Shown one piece after another: positions 42,134 to 50,995 of a stretch of DNA of 64,000 bases. Under the pieces are notes generated by a model. That model was not told the DNA's origin. It did not search any database and saw only the letters and a list, made by a program, of their open reading frames with translations. Origin of the DNA: Streptomyces cinnabarinus. Lineage in GTDB: Bacteria; Actinomycetota; Actinomycetes; Streptomycetales; Streptomycetaceae. The stretch spans positions 7,006,001 to 7,070,000 of the forward strand of contig NZ_CP114413.1 in NCBI RefSeq assembly GCF_027270315.1. Direction: 5' to 3'. Made by a program: the position numbers and the translations under genes. The first letter of the stretch is position 1. Every line of letters begins with the position of its first letter.

Positions 42134-43843
42134 ATGGGCCACGGGCATCATCACCACCACCATCACCACGGACACGACCACGACCACCACCACGCGGAGG
42201 TGACGCCGCTGCCCGCCGCCTTCGACGTCAACGTCCCCGATGAGGCGCTCACCCCCGAGCAGCAGTCGCGCCGTTCGCTGCTGCGCCGCGCGGGCCTGCT
42301 CGGCGCGGGTCTCGCCGCCGGCAGTGTGCTGGCCGGTCAGACCCCGGCCGCCGCCGCTGACAACGGTGTCAGCCGCACCCGCCGGAGCAAGGGCTTCCTG
42401 TGGCTGGCCGGTGACCACCACATCCACACCCAGTACAGCAGTGACGGCAAGTACCGGGTCGTCGACCAGGTCCGTCAGGGCGCCAAGCACGGTATGGACT
42501 GGCTGGTCATCACCGACCACGGCAGCACCACGCACGCCAAGATCGGTGTCGAGAAGGTCAACCCGGACATCCAGGAGGCCCGCTCGGCCTACGAGGACAC
42601 CCTCGTCTTCCAGGGCCTGGAGTGGAACATCCCGGCCGCCGAGCACGGCACGGTCTTCGTCCACCCGGGCAGGAACGAGGTCTCCGTCCTCAAGCAGTTC
42701 GAGACGGACTACGACGGCAGCGTCAAGGGCGCCTCCGACTCCACGCCCGCCAACGAGGCCCTCGCCATCGCGGGCCTGAACTTCCTCGCGGAGCAAGTGC
42801 AGCGGCGCAAGGTCAAGGACGCGCTGATGCTCGCCAACCACCCGGCGCGGCGCGGCGTCGACTCCCCGCACGAGATCCGCGGCTGGCGGGACGCCACCGG
42901 CGCGGACCGCCAGATCGCCGTCGGCTTCGAGGGCGCCCCCGGCCACCAGGCCGCGGGTCTGCCTGCCCCGCTCGGCATGGCCCGCGCCCGCGGCATCTAC
43001 GACAACAACCCCAGCGCCAACTCCTACGCGGGGTACCCGCCGGAGAGCTACCGCACCTGGGGCGGCTTCGACTGGATGACGGCGACCGTCGGCGGCCTGT
43101 GGGACAGCCTCCTCGCCGAGGGCAAGCCCTGGTGGATCACCGCCAACTCCGACTCCCACCAGGTCTACGCCGACACCGCCGGTCGCGGCGGCGGCGACTT
43201 CAACACCAACGGCCGCTACGACGACCCGGTCTATGGCGGCAAGATCGACGTCACCCAGGGCGACTACTGGCCCGGCCAGTACAGCCGTACGCACGTCGGC
43301 GCCGACGGCTTCTCCTACGCCGCCGTCATGGACGGCATCCGGGCCGGGCGGATCTGGGTCGACCACGGCCAGCTGATCAGCGGCCTCGACGTCCGGGTCG
43401 CCGGCGGCAGCCGCTGGGCCACGCTGGGCGGCGCGCTGCACGTGAAGAAGGGCACGAAGGTCACGCTGAGCGTGGACATCGCGCCGGCCGACGGCCCCAA
43501 CTGGGCGGGCTTCCTGCCCAAGCTGGCGCGCGTCGACGTCATCCAGGGCGACATGACCGGTGCCGCGTCCGACCGGGACACCCTCACCGCGCCGACCGCC
43601 AAGGTCGTCAAGTCCTACGAGGTGGACAAGGCGTCCGGCACCGTCCGCCTCACCTACGAACTCGGCCGGGTGGACCGCCCGTTGTACGTCCGGCTGCGCG
43701 GCACCGACGGGAACCGGTCCGCGGTCGGCGCGAGGGGCGCCGCGGTCGACCCCGCGGGTCCGGCGATCGACGTCGTCGGTGACGCCGACCCGTGGGTGGA
43801 CCTGTGGTTCTACTCCAACCCGGTGTGGGTCCTGCCGTCGTGA
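42134..43843 (+). CDS. Histidine-rich, Tat-exported PHP domain protein
   Basis: A 569-residue protein. The N-terminus is extraordinary: 14 of the first 20 residues are histidine, including eight in a row, followed by acidic residues. A twin-arginine signal follows near residues 46-76 (SRRSLLRRAGLLGAGLAAGS). The PHP metal-dependent phosphoesterase domain starts near residue 90 with GDHHIHTQYSSDG (HxH motif) and VITDHGS, and continues with MLANHPARRG, WWITANSDSH. A C-terminal beta domain follows. ATG 42134 has GGGAGGG upstream. The His tract probably binds zinc, copper or nickel. The next gene overlaps its stop codon. Confidence 0.88.
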   Translation: MGHGHHHHHHHHGHDHDHHHAEVTPLPAAFDVNVPDEALTPEQQSRRSLLRRAGLLGAGLAAGSVLAGQTPAAAADNGVSRTRRSKGFLWLAGDHHIHTQYSSDGKYRVVDQVRQGAKHGMDWLVITDHGSTTHAKIGVEKVNPDIQEARSAYEDTLVFQGLEWNIPAAEHGTVFVHPGRNEVSVLKQFETDYDGSVKGASDSTPANEALAIAGLNFLAEQVQRRKVKDALMLANHPARRGVDSPHEIRGWRDATGADRQIAVGFEGAPGHQAAGLPAPLGMARARGIYDNNPSANSYAGYPPESYRTWGGFDWMTATVGGLWDSLLAEGKPWWITANSDSHQVYADTAGRGGGDFNTNGRYDDPVYGGKIDVTQGDYWPGQYSRTHVGADGFSYAAVMDGIRAGRIWVDHGQLISGLDVRVAGGSRWATLGGALHVKKGTKVTLSVDIAPADGPNWAGFLPKLARVDVIQGDMTGAASDRDTLTAPTAKVVKSYEVDKASGTVRLTYELGRVDRPLYVRLRGTDGNRSAVGARGAAVDPAGPAIDVVGDADPWVDLWFYSNPVWVLPS

Positions 43844-44355
43844 CCCAGGGGTACGCCCTCACCGTCGACCCGGAGCTGCGGGACCTGCGCGCGGCCGATC
43901 ACCTGCTGCTCCGGCTGGCCGCCGAACTCACCCTCCCCGAGGGTGCGTTCGGCTGCACGCACCTGGTGCGCGGGGACCGGCCGCGGGTCGCGCTGTCCTT
44001 CACCTGGCCGTCCGAGCCCCTCCTGCGCACCGCCCGGGAGGCGCTCACCGGCCAGGGTCACGAGGTGCGCGACGGCGTCCCCGACGCCGTCGGCCGTGCC
44101 GTGGCGTACCCCGGCTCCGCGGCGCTCACCGGCACGCTGACGATCACGGAGCTGCTCGACCGCTCCGCGATCGACCGTGTGACGGTCCTGGGCGCCGCGG
44201 AACCCCCGCGCCCGGACACCCGCCTCATGACCCGCGACCACGTCCGCCCGCACTGGCAGGACGGCGCCCTGGTGCTCTCCGCGATGCCCGCGGTGGGCGG
44301 GGTCCTGGTCCCCTTCGAGGTGCGGGACCCGACCCCGTGCTGCGCGGACCACTGA
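43840..44355 (+). CDS. Conserved hypothetical protein coupled to the PHP gene
   Basis: A 171-residue cytoplasmic protein starting at a GTG that overlaps the PHP stop codon (GTGA), so it is translated by coupling. It has no signal peptide or membrane segment. Features are LRAADHLLLRLAAELTLPEGAFGCTHLVRG near the start, a central FTWPSEPLLRTAREALTGQGHEVRDGVPD, and the C-terminal MPAVGGVLVPFEVRDPTPCCADH. I recognise no family. Its job is probably linked to the His-rich exported PHP protein, perhaps in its maturation. Confidence 0.8.
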   Translation: MTQGYALTVDPELRDLRAADHLLLRLAAELTLPEGAFGCTHLVRGDRPRVALSFTWPSEPLLRTAREALTGQGHEVRDGVPDAVGRAVAYPGSAALTGTLTITELLDRSAIDRVTVLGAAEPPRPDTRLMTRDHVRPHWQDGALVLSAMPAVGGVLVPFEVRDPTPCCADH

Positions 44356-44399
44356 GCCCGAACCGGCGCATTGGTATCAGCAACGACCAAACGTGATCT

Positions 44400-44434
44400 G
44401 TGACACACCGTCAAAGTAGTTGCTGGTGTGTCAC
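44400..44434. terminator. Hairpin after the PHP operon
   Basis: A perfect 10-bp inverted repeat (gtgacacacc and complement) with a 15-nt loop lies 44 bp after the stop. It is a terminator candidate and the only strong signal in the 347-bp gap 44356-44702; the remainder (44435-44702) shows no coding frame I can support and presumably holds the promoter of the next operon. Confidence 0.55.
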
Positions 44435-44702
44435 GTTCGCGCAAACGGTGGTCGGAGTTCATCGGATTCGACGGAACCCCAGCTCGGGGGCGTGAGAGGT
44501 GAGCGGGCGCAAAGGCGGGGATACCCGACAGTAGGCGGAGGGGTACCTTCCGTCAGGAAGATCTGCTCGGCGGGCTGCACGTTTGGCGGGTGGGATCCGC
44601 TTATCTGTTTTCCAGAGCAACCAGGCTCCAGGTGTCCGGCCCGCAACGACACGGGGGACGGAGCGGTACGGCACCGTCGGAAAGTGAAGGAAAACACCCA
44701 CT

Positions 44703-44888
44703 GTGAACTACGACGTAGCCGGCCTCGTGCTGGCCATCGCCGCCGCGGCGCGCTCCTACGCGCCCGACGTGTGGTTCTTAGTGCGACGCCTCCTCGGCGC
44801 CGGAGTCCGCATTGGGGCATCCGCCCTGAGCGATCAGCCCCAGTCCCCCGTGACCACGGCCACCCCGACCCCCGGAGGCCGCCGATGA
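44703..44888 (+). CDS. Small hypothetical protein ahead of the sigma-like gene (61 aa)
   Basis: A 61-residue frame with a hydrophobic first half (AGLVLAIAAAARSY, then VWFLVRRLLGAGVRIGASAL) and a Ser/Pro/Thr-rich tail. It starts at GTG 44703 with AAGGA about 10 bases upstream and its stop overlaps the start of the sigma-like gene (ATGA). This strict coupling supports it as a real gene; the function is unknown. The hydrophobic part could be a single membrane segment. Confidence 0.65.
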   Translation: MNYDVAGLVLAIAAAARSYAPDVWFLVRRLLGAGVRIGASALSDQPQSPVTTATPTPGGRR

Positions 44889-45508
44889 CCAGTCCCGCCC
44901 CCGACCCCGCAGGACCCACGACCCGCACCCACCGATCCGTCATGCCCCCCGAGTTCTGGGCGTTCCAGGCCCGCTACGACCGGGCCTGCCTGGAGTACGG
45001 CCGGATCCACCTCGGCGACGCCACCGCCGCCCGCCGGCTGGTGGACACCACCTTCGTCCATCTGGCCACCATCTGGGGCCGTCTGGAGGTCATGGACAAC
45101 CCCGGCGGATTCGCCTGGGCCCTGTTCAAGCGGCGCGTGCACGGCGAACTCGCCGCGCAGGGCCGTAGCCCCGCCACCACCGAGACGCTCGCCTTCGCCC
45201 GCGCCATCAGCGCCGCCAGCGCACCCCTGCTCGGCGCCTTCCGCTCCACCTTCCATGCCGAATACGGCGAGCAGTTCGCGGAGTTGGAGGAGGGCATGGG
45301 GCTGTACCGGGGGATGACCCGGCTCAGCGAGCGTCAGTTCGACGTGCTCGTGCTGCGCGACGCCCTCGGCTTCGCCACCCGTGACACCGCCCTGATCATG
45401 GGCATCAGCGAGGCCACCGTCCGCTCCACCCGCCGTACCGCCAAACACCGGCTGGCCGCCGCCATGGGGTACCGGTCCGACGCCACCCCCGACGACGACA
45501 AGGAGTGA
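44885..45508 (+). CDS. Sigma-factor-like transcriptional regulator (region 4 HTH)
   Basis: A 207-residue protein whose C-terminus is a sigma-70 region 4-type HTH (LSERQFDVLVLRDALGFATRDTALIMGISEATVRSTRRTAKHRL). The middle resembles a region 2 helix bundle (ARRLVDTTFVHLATIWGRLEVMDNPGGFAWALFKRRVHGELA). It is therefore either a divergent ECF sigma factor or a sigma-fold regulator. The start overlaps the 61-aa gene and the downstream 241-aa gene begins 7 bp after the stop, so all three form one operon. Confidence 0.8.
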   Translation: MTSPAPDPAGPTTRTHRSVMPPEFWAFQARYDRACLEYGRIHLGDATAARRLVDTTFVHLATIWGRLEVMDNPGGFAWALFKRRVHGELAAQGRSPATTETLAFARAISAASAPLLGAFRSTFHAEYGEQFAELEEGMGLYRGMTRLSERQFDVLVLRDALGFATRDTALIMGISEATVRSTRRTAKHRLAAAMGYRSDATPDDDKE

Positions 45509-45515
45509 CCCACGC

Positions 45516-46241
45516 ATGAGCCGCACCCCGCGCAGCATCGAGGAGGCCTTGCGCCGCGCGCGTGTCTTCCGGGGCGAGTACACCCACGCCGACCTGGAGT
45601 CCGCCCGGCACCGCCTGGCCCGTCAGCTGCACGAGCTGCGCTGGGTGCGGTTCTTCTCCGCCCTGCCGAGCGGCGCCGGACAGGACCGTCCGGCGCCCGC
45701 CGCGCTGCACGACCAGGCGGCGCGCGATCTGCGTCTGCTGTGCCGCGGCACCGTCCATCACGACGGTGCCGCCCGCCGCATCACCGCCTTCGACGCCAGC
45801 CGCGACCCCGACGGCGCCCTGCCCTTCGCCTGTCTGCTCCATCTCGCCGGACAGGAGGAGGGCGCCCAGTTCTGGTGGCAGTACGCCGCCGGTGCGGGCA
45901 GCGTCACCGCGGCGCTCTGTCTGTACCTGCACCATCTGCGCCACGGCGAACTGCGCGACGCGCAGCACTGGGCCGACCAGATACACCGCCTCAACGGCAT
46001 CGACTGGAACGGCTACACGCCCGTCCCGCACCACGCCGACACCGACGGCGGCCACACCGTCCACTACACCCTGCCCGCCCCGCCCCCGGCCCTGTCCGAA
46101 CGCGCGGTCCAGGACGCGGTGCACGATCTCGACACCCCGCACCACGGCGGACTCGGTCCCGTCCCCCAGCCCGTCCCGGCACTCGCCGACCACTGGGCGG
46201 AGCTGACCCCGCCCCCTGGTCAGCCGTTCACCCCGGTGTAG
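45516..46241 (+). CDS. Hypothetical protein of the sigma-like operon
   Basis: A 241-residue soluble protein. Its N-terminus (IEEALRRARVFRGEYTHADLESARHRLARQLHELRW) is helical. A middle alpha-helical repeat-like region follows (ACLLHLAGQEEGAQFWWQYAAGAGSVTAALCLYLHHLRHGELRDAQHWADQIHRLNG), and it ends in a proline-rich tail. I recognise no family. Co-transcription with the sigma-like gene suggests it acts as a partner, such as an anti-sigma factor without a membrane anchor; this is inference. Confidence 0.75.
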   Translation: MSRTPRSIEEALRRARVFRGEYTHADLESARHRLARQLHELRWVRFFSALPSGAGQDRPAPAALHDQAARDLRLLCRGTVHHDGAARRITAFDASRDPDGALPFACLLHLAGQEEGAQFWWQYAAGAGSVTAALCLYLHHLRHGELRDAQHWADQIHRLNGIDWNGYTPVPHHADTDGGHTVHYTLPAPPPALSERAVQDAVHDLDTPHHGGLGPVPQPVPALADHWAELTPPPGQPFTPV

Positions 46242-46253
46242 CCGTGGTGCGGA

Positions 46254-46277
46254 AGGTCCGGGTGACTGCCCGGACCT
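46254..46277. terminator. Terminator between the sigma-like operon and lacZ-type gene
   Basis: A perfect 9-bp inverted repeat (aggtccggg and complement) with a 6-nt loop lies between the converging ends of the sigma-like operon and the GH2 gene. It can serve both directions. Confidence 0.6.
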
Positions 46278-46289
46278 CGATGGCGCCGC

Positions 46290-49142
46290 TCAGCTCACCT
46301 CCGAGAAGACGAACGAGAACTGTGCCGGTTCGGCCCGCAGGAAGTAGCGCGGCAGCGGGCCGGGGCCGCAGGACTGGGAGCCGATGCCGTGCTGTCCGTG
46401 GTCGAGGTTGACCCAGACCCGGTCGCCCGGCGTGAGGTCGGTCAGGTGCCGCGCTGCTTCGAGCTGCTCGGTGGTCCAGCGGCGGGCGGTGAACCAGAAC
46501 TCCGGGTCGCCCTCGATCCGCAGTCCGCCCAGCTCCACCCAGCGCACGTCGGCGCGGGCGCCGTTCTCCTGCGGGCGGACGTACGGGGTCTGGAGGCCGT
46601 CCACCGTGGACTCCCAACGGCCCAGCCTGGACGCTGACTTGGAGTCGGGGTAAGCCTCACCCGGACCGCCCCCGAGCCAGCGCACCGCGTCGGCCCCGGC
46701 CAGGGCGAACCGGACGCCGAGCCGGGGGAGCGGCACCGTCCAGTCGCCCTGGGGGGTCACCGACACCGTCAGCCGCAGCCGATCGCCGTCGGTGGTCCAG
46801 CGGTACACCGTGTCCAGGCCGATCTCCCAGGCGGCGGGCGCCACCCGGGTCCGTACCGTCAGCGCGTCGGTGCCCGACTCCACGCCGTCCAGCCGGTGTT
46901 GCATGCGGTGCAGGCCGAACTTCCGCCACAGCAGCCCGTGGCGGAGGTCCGTCTGCCACTCGGCGCCGTCGTCGTTGTCGGTGGGCGCCCGCCACACGTC
47001 CAGCCGGGGCGCGCCCACCTCGACGCCGCCGACCCGCAGCAGCGCGCCGGTACGGGCGTCGAAGGCGCCCGGGCCGAGGCGGACGATCCGCTCGCCCGAG
47101 ACGGGCGCGACGCCCGCCGCCACCGAGGGCTTCACCCGCTCGGTGACCGGGAGTTGGACCCAGGCCACCTCATGCCCCTGCGGCGCCCACGCGGTGTCCT
47201 CGGCCAGCACCGCCCGCACCGTCCAGAGCGCCTCGCCGCCCCGGCCGTGGGCGGGGGCTTCGGGCAGTTTCACATCGGCCGAGGCACCCGGCGCCAGCCG
47301 CGGCATCGCCAGCGTGCCCGCCTCCACCGCCAGGCCGTCCACCTCGTACGCCCACTCCAGCGCGAGCCCGGACAGATCGGCGAAGTCGTACCGATTGACC
47401 AGGCGTACGGTGCCGTCGGCGCCGTCGCCCTCGAAGCGGACCGGCTCGATGACCTTCTTGTACTCGACCAGACCCGGGGACGGCGTCCGGTCGGGGAAGA
47501 CCAGCCCGTCGCAGACGAAGTTGCCGTCGTGCAGTTCCTCGCCGAAGTCGCCGCCGTAGGCGTAGCCCAGCTCGGGGTGGCGGATGCCGTGGTCGATCCA
47601 CTCCCAGACGAAGCCGCCCTGGAGCCGCTCGTACCGTTCGAACAGCTCCTGGTAGTCGGCGAGTCCGCCCGGACCGTTGCCCATGGCGTGGGCGTACTCG
47701 CACTGGATGAAGGGGAGTTCGCGCCGTTTGCGGGTGCCGCCGTCCAGGCCCCGCCCGATCCGCTCGACCTCGTCGTGGAAGGCGTACATCCGCGAGTACA
47801 CATCCGTGTCCCGGCAGTCCCCGTCGCCCTCGTAGTGCACCAGGCGGTCGGGGTCGCGGCCACGGATCCACTCCGCCATCGCGGTCAGGCCGCGCCCGGT
47901 GCCGGCCTCGTTGCCCAGCGACCAGAGGATCACCGACGGATGGTTCTTGTCCCGCTCGACCATCCGGGCCGCGCGGTCCAGCAGGGCCGGGGTCCAGCGG
48001 TCGTCGTCGACGGGGTTGTCGCGCCAGTCCTGCTCGGTGAAGCCGTGGGTCTCCAGATCGCACTCGTCGATGACCCACAGGCCCAGCTCGTCGCAGAGAT
48101 CCAGGAAGGCGGGGTGCGGCGGGTAGTGGGAGGTGCGGACCGCGTTGAGGTTGTGCCGCTTCATCAGCAGCACGTCCTCGCGCATGGTCGCCAGGTCCAG
48201 CGCGCGGCCGTGCTCCGGGTGCCACTCGTGCCGGTTGACGCCCTTGAAGAGGAGCGCCGTGCCGTTGACCTTGATCAGGCCGTCTTCGAGCACGACCGTG
48301 CGGAAGCCGATCCTGAGCGGGACCCGCTCGCCCTCGGTGGCCAGCACCCCGTCGTACAGCCGGGGCGTCTCGGCGGTCCACGGCTCCACCGGCACCGTCG
48401 CCGACTCCCCGGTCGCGAGGTCGAGACCCAGCTCCGGCACGGTCACCCGGCCCTCGGCCGCCGAGTCCACCCGCAGCGTGCCCGCGCCCCCGACATGGTC
48501 GTAGGAGGCGTGCACGAAGAAGTCGCCGACGGCGCCCGCCGGGCGGTTCAGCAGGGTGACGTCGCGGAAGATGCCGGGCAGCCACCACTGGTCCTGGTCC
48601 TCCAGGTACGAGCCCGCGGACCACTGGTGGACCCGGACGGCCAGCACATTGCCGCCCGCCTTCAGCAGGTGCCCGACCGCGAACTCGTGCGGCAGCCGGG
48701 AGCCCTTGAACTCGCCCAGCTCGGTGCCGTTCAGCCAGACCCGGGCGCAGGACTCCACGCCGTCGAAGCGGATCGTCGCGTCCCCGTCCGCGGGCCAGTC
48801 CTCGGGGAGGTCGAAGCGGCGCAGGTGGTCGCCGGTGGGGTTGTCCGTCGGGACGTACGGCGGGTCCACCGGGAAGGGGTAGAGGTGGTTGGTGTAGATG
48901 GGGGAACCGTGCCCCTGGAGGACCCAGTGGCCGGGAACCGTCACCGGTGCCCAGTCCGTGGCGTCGTACCCCTCGGCGGCGAAGGAGTCGTCCTCGGCGT
49001 CCGCCGTCGCCGACAGCCGGAAGCTCCAACGGCCGTTGAGTGAGAGGGACTTCGCGTCGGAGGACGCGTACCGGGTGCGGGGCGGCAGGGCCCCGCGGCC
49101 CGGTGAGACGTCCTCGACGTAGGTGGTGGTGCGGAAAGACAT
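46290..49142 (-). CDS. GH2 beta-galactosidase (LacZ type)
   Basis: A 950-residue intracellular glycoside hydrolase of family 2, close to LacZ length. Domains in order: sugar-binding jelly-roll (residues about 30-200), Ig-like (about 205-285), TIM barrel (about 290-600), a further beta domain and the C-terminal LacZ small-chain domain (about 690-950). The acid/base Glu412 lies in WSLGNEAGTG and the nucleophile Glu482 in FIQCEYAHAMGN. It has no signal peptide. It lies 37 bp downstream of the sugar ABC permease genes on the same strand, so it probably cleaves the galacto-oligosaccharides they import. ATG 49142 is the family start. Confidence 0.95.
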   Translation of the reverse strand: MSFRTTTYVEDVSPGRGALPPRTRYASSDAKSLSLNGRWSFRLSATADAEDDSFAAEGYDATDWAPVTVPGHWVLQGHGSPIYTNHLYPFPVDPPYVPTDNPTGDHLRRFDLPEDWPADGDATIRFDGVESCARVWLNGTELGEFKGSRLPHEFAVGHLLKAGGNVLAVRVHQWSAGSYLEDQDQWWLPGIFRDVTLLNRPAGAVGDFFVHASYDHVGGAGTLRVDSAAEGRVTVPELGLDLATGESATVPVEPWTAETPRLYDGVLATEGERVPLRIGFRTVVLEDGLIKVNGTALLFKGVNRHEWHPEHGRALDLATMREDVLLMKRHNLNAVRTSHYPPHPAFLDLCDELGLWVIDECDLETHGFTEQDWRDNPVDDDRWTPALLDRAARMVERDKNHPSVILWSLGNEAGTGRGLTAMAEWIRGRDPDRLVHYEGDGDCRDTDVYSRMYAFHDEVERIGRGLDGGTRKRRELPFIQCEYAHAMGNGPGGLADYQELFERYERLQGGFVWEWIDHGIRHPELGYAYGGDFGEELHDGNFVCDGLVFPDRTPSPGLVEYKKVIEPVRFEGDGADGTVRLVNRYDFADLSGLALEWAYEVDGLAVEAGTLAMPRLAPGASADVKLPEAPAHGRGGEALWTVRAVLAEDTAWAPQGHEVAWVQLPVTERVKPSVAAGVAPVSGERIVRLGPGAFDARTGALLRVGGVEVGAPRLDVWRAPTDNDDGAEWQTDLRHGLLWRKFGLHRMQHRLDGVESGTDALTVRTRVAPAAWEIGLDTVYRWTTDGDRLRLTVSVTPQGDWTVPLPRLGVRFALAGADAVRWLGGGPGEAYPDSKSASRLGRWESTVDGLQTPYVRPQENGARADVRWVELGGLRIEGDPEFWFTARRWTTEQLEAARHLTDLTPGDRVWVNLDHGQHGIGSQSCGPGPLPRYFLRAEPAQFSFVFSEVS

Positions 49143-49179
49143 CGGACTCCAGGTCTCGGAAGGTCTTGAAGGCTGGTCG

Positions 49180-50010
49180 TCAGCCCTTGATGCCGGTCTG
49201 CGCGACGCCCTGCACCAGCCAGCGCTGGAGGAACAGGAACACGAACACCAGGGGCAGGATGGACACGGCGGTGGCCATGAAGATCAGATGGAAGTTGACG
49301 GTCTGGTTGGTCATGTAGGAGGAGAGCGCCACCTGCACCGTCCACGCCTCCTGGTCCTGGCCGATGACCAGGGGCCACAGGAAGGCGTTCCAGCCGCTGA
49401 TGAAGGTGATCGTCGCGATCGCCGCGAAGAAGTTCAGCGAGTTGGGCACCACGATCCGCCAGTACGCGCCCCAGTAGCCGAGCCCGTCCACGCGTGCCGC
49501 CTCCTCCAGTTCCTTGGGGAACCCGAGGAAGTACTGCCGGAACAGGAAGCAGGTGAAACCGGAGAAGAGGCCCGGGATGACGAGCCCGCGCAGCGTGGAG
49601 ACCCAGCCCAGCGAGGAGACCAGCACGAAGCTGGGCACGAAGGTGACGGCGGTCGGCACCATCAGGGTCACCAGGACGGCGTAGAAGATCTTGTTGGCGT
49701 GCCGGTAGGGGATGCGGGCCAGGCCGTACCCGGCCAGTGAGCACACCAGCAGGGTGCCGAGGGTGTGCAGGACGCCGACGACCGCGGAGTTCCACAGGGA
49801 CTGGCCGAAAGGCACGGTCGGGTCGTCGAAGAGCTCGGTGAAGTTGCCCCACTGGATGTCGGTGGGGAAGAACTTCCAGTTCTCGCCGGTGATCTCGGCG
49901 TCCGTGGACAGGGCGTTGCGGACGATCAGATAGAAGGGGACGAGGAAGAGGAAGGCGGCGAAGCCGGTGGCGATGTACAGGCCCGTGGTGGTCGTCCGTC
50001 GGGTTCTCAC
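49180..50010 (-). CDS. Carbohydrate ABC transporter permease (MalG type)
   Basis: A 276-residue inner-membrane protein with six predicted transmembrane segments starting at residue 12. The EAA loop that contacts the ATPase reads KELEEAARVDGLGYWGAYWRIVVPNSL around residues 180-205. It forms a heteromer with the MalF-type permease encoded directly upstream; the starts and stops overlap by four bases. No ATPase gene is in the cluster; Streptomyces sugar importers commonly share the MsiK ATPase encoded elsewhere (known). Confidence 0.94.
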   Translation of the reverse strand: MRTRRTTTTGLYIATGFAAFLFLVPFYLIVRNALSTDAEITGENWKFFPTDIQWGNFTELFDDPTVPFGQSLWNSAVVGVLHTLGTLLVCSLAGYGLARIPYRHANKIFYAVLVTLMVPTAVTFVPSFVLVSSLGWVSTLRGLVIPGLFSGFTCFLFRQYFLGFPKELEEAARVDGLGYWGAYWRIVVPNSLNFFAAIATITFISGWNAFLWPLVIGQDQEAWTVQVALSSYMTNQTVNFHLIFMATAVSILPLVFVFLFLQRWLVQGVAQTGIKG

Positions 50011-50972
50011 TTGGCCTCCTCACCCCGTCCGAAGCCCATGATCTTCCCCTGGAGCAGGGTGACGACGCAGATCAGCAGGGTAAGGATCATGGCGCCCGCG
50101 CTGCCGGCGCCGTAGTCCTGGTTCTCGCCGAGGGCCGTGTAGTACAGCTCGACCAGGGGCGGTCGGCCCCACGTGGTCTTGGCGAGCAGGTTGAAGAACT
50201 CGTCGAAGGCCTGGTAGGCGGCGACGAGCAGGAGCAGGATCACGGCCGTCGAGGTGGCCCGCAGCTGGGGCAGGGTGATGTGACGGAAGGTCTGCCAGCC
50301 GGGCTTGGCGCCGTCGATGGCGGCGGCCTCGTACAGCTCCGGCGGGATGTTCTGCAGGGCCGCCAGGAACAGGATCATGTAGAAGCCGGACTGGAGCCAG
50401 AGCCGTACGGTGACGATGACCAGCCAGTACCAGGGCGGGTTGGGGTCGGCCAGCCAGGCGATGTTCTCCACGCCGAACCAGCTCAGTACGGTGTTGGCGA
50501 GGCCGAAGCGGACGCCGCTGAAGACGGACATCTTCCAGATCAGCGAGGCGGCCACGAAGCTGACCGCCGTCGGCAGGAAGAACACCGACCGGAAGAACGC
50601 CTTCATGAAGCGGATCCGGTGCACCATCAGCGCGAGGCCCAGCGAGAGCGCCCAGGTGATGGGGACGACGATGGCGGCGAAGACGGTGAAGGTGATCAGG
50701 GACTCGACGAACTTGTCGTTCGTCAGCATGTACGAGTAGTTCTCGAAGCCGATGAACTCGCTGGGGGTGACGGTGTAGCGCGCCTCGAAGAAGGAGAGGT
50801 AGGCGCTCCAGCCGATCGGGATGTAGACGAAGATTACCAGCCCGATCAGGAACGGGCCGGTGAACAGCCAGAAGTTGAGGGTGCGGCCACGGACCCCGCG
50901 CCGCCGCGGGACCGCGGGGGTCTCGTCGGCGGCGGGGCTCTTGGCGACACCGCGCGCGGTGGTCGTCGACAT
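50007..50972 (-). CDS. Carbohydrate ABC transporter permease (MalF type)
   Basis: A 321-residue permease with six transmembrane segments and an EAA loop (PELYEAAAIDGAKPGWQTFRHITLPQLRATS) near residues 225-250. The N-terminus is a basic, proline-rich cytoplasmic tail. The ATG at 50972 was chosen over the very long upstream frame because the homology begins at RTLNFWLFTGPFLIG and a purine-rich stretch precedes the start. It is the partner of the downstream MalG-type protein. Confidence 0.94.
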   Translation of the reverse strand: MSTTTARGVAKSPAADETPAVPRRRGVRGRTLNFWLFTGPFLIGLVIFVYIPIGWSAYLSFFEARYTVTPSEFIGFENYSYMLTNDKFVESLITFTVFAAIVVPITWALSLGLALMVHRIRFMKAFFRSVFFLPTAVSFVAASLIWKMSVFSGVRFGLANTVLSWFGVENIAWLADPNPPWYWLVIVTVRLWLQSGFYMILFLAALQNIPPELYEAAAIDGAKPGWQTFRHITLPQLRATSTAVILLLLVAAYQAFDEFFNLLAKTTWGRPPLVELYYTALGENQDYGAGSAGAMILTLLICVVTLLQGKIMGFGRGEEAK

Positions 50973-50995
50973 GACGTGGTGTTCTTTCCGCCGGC

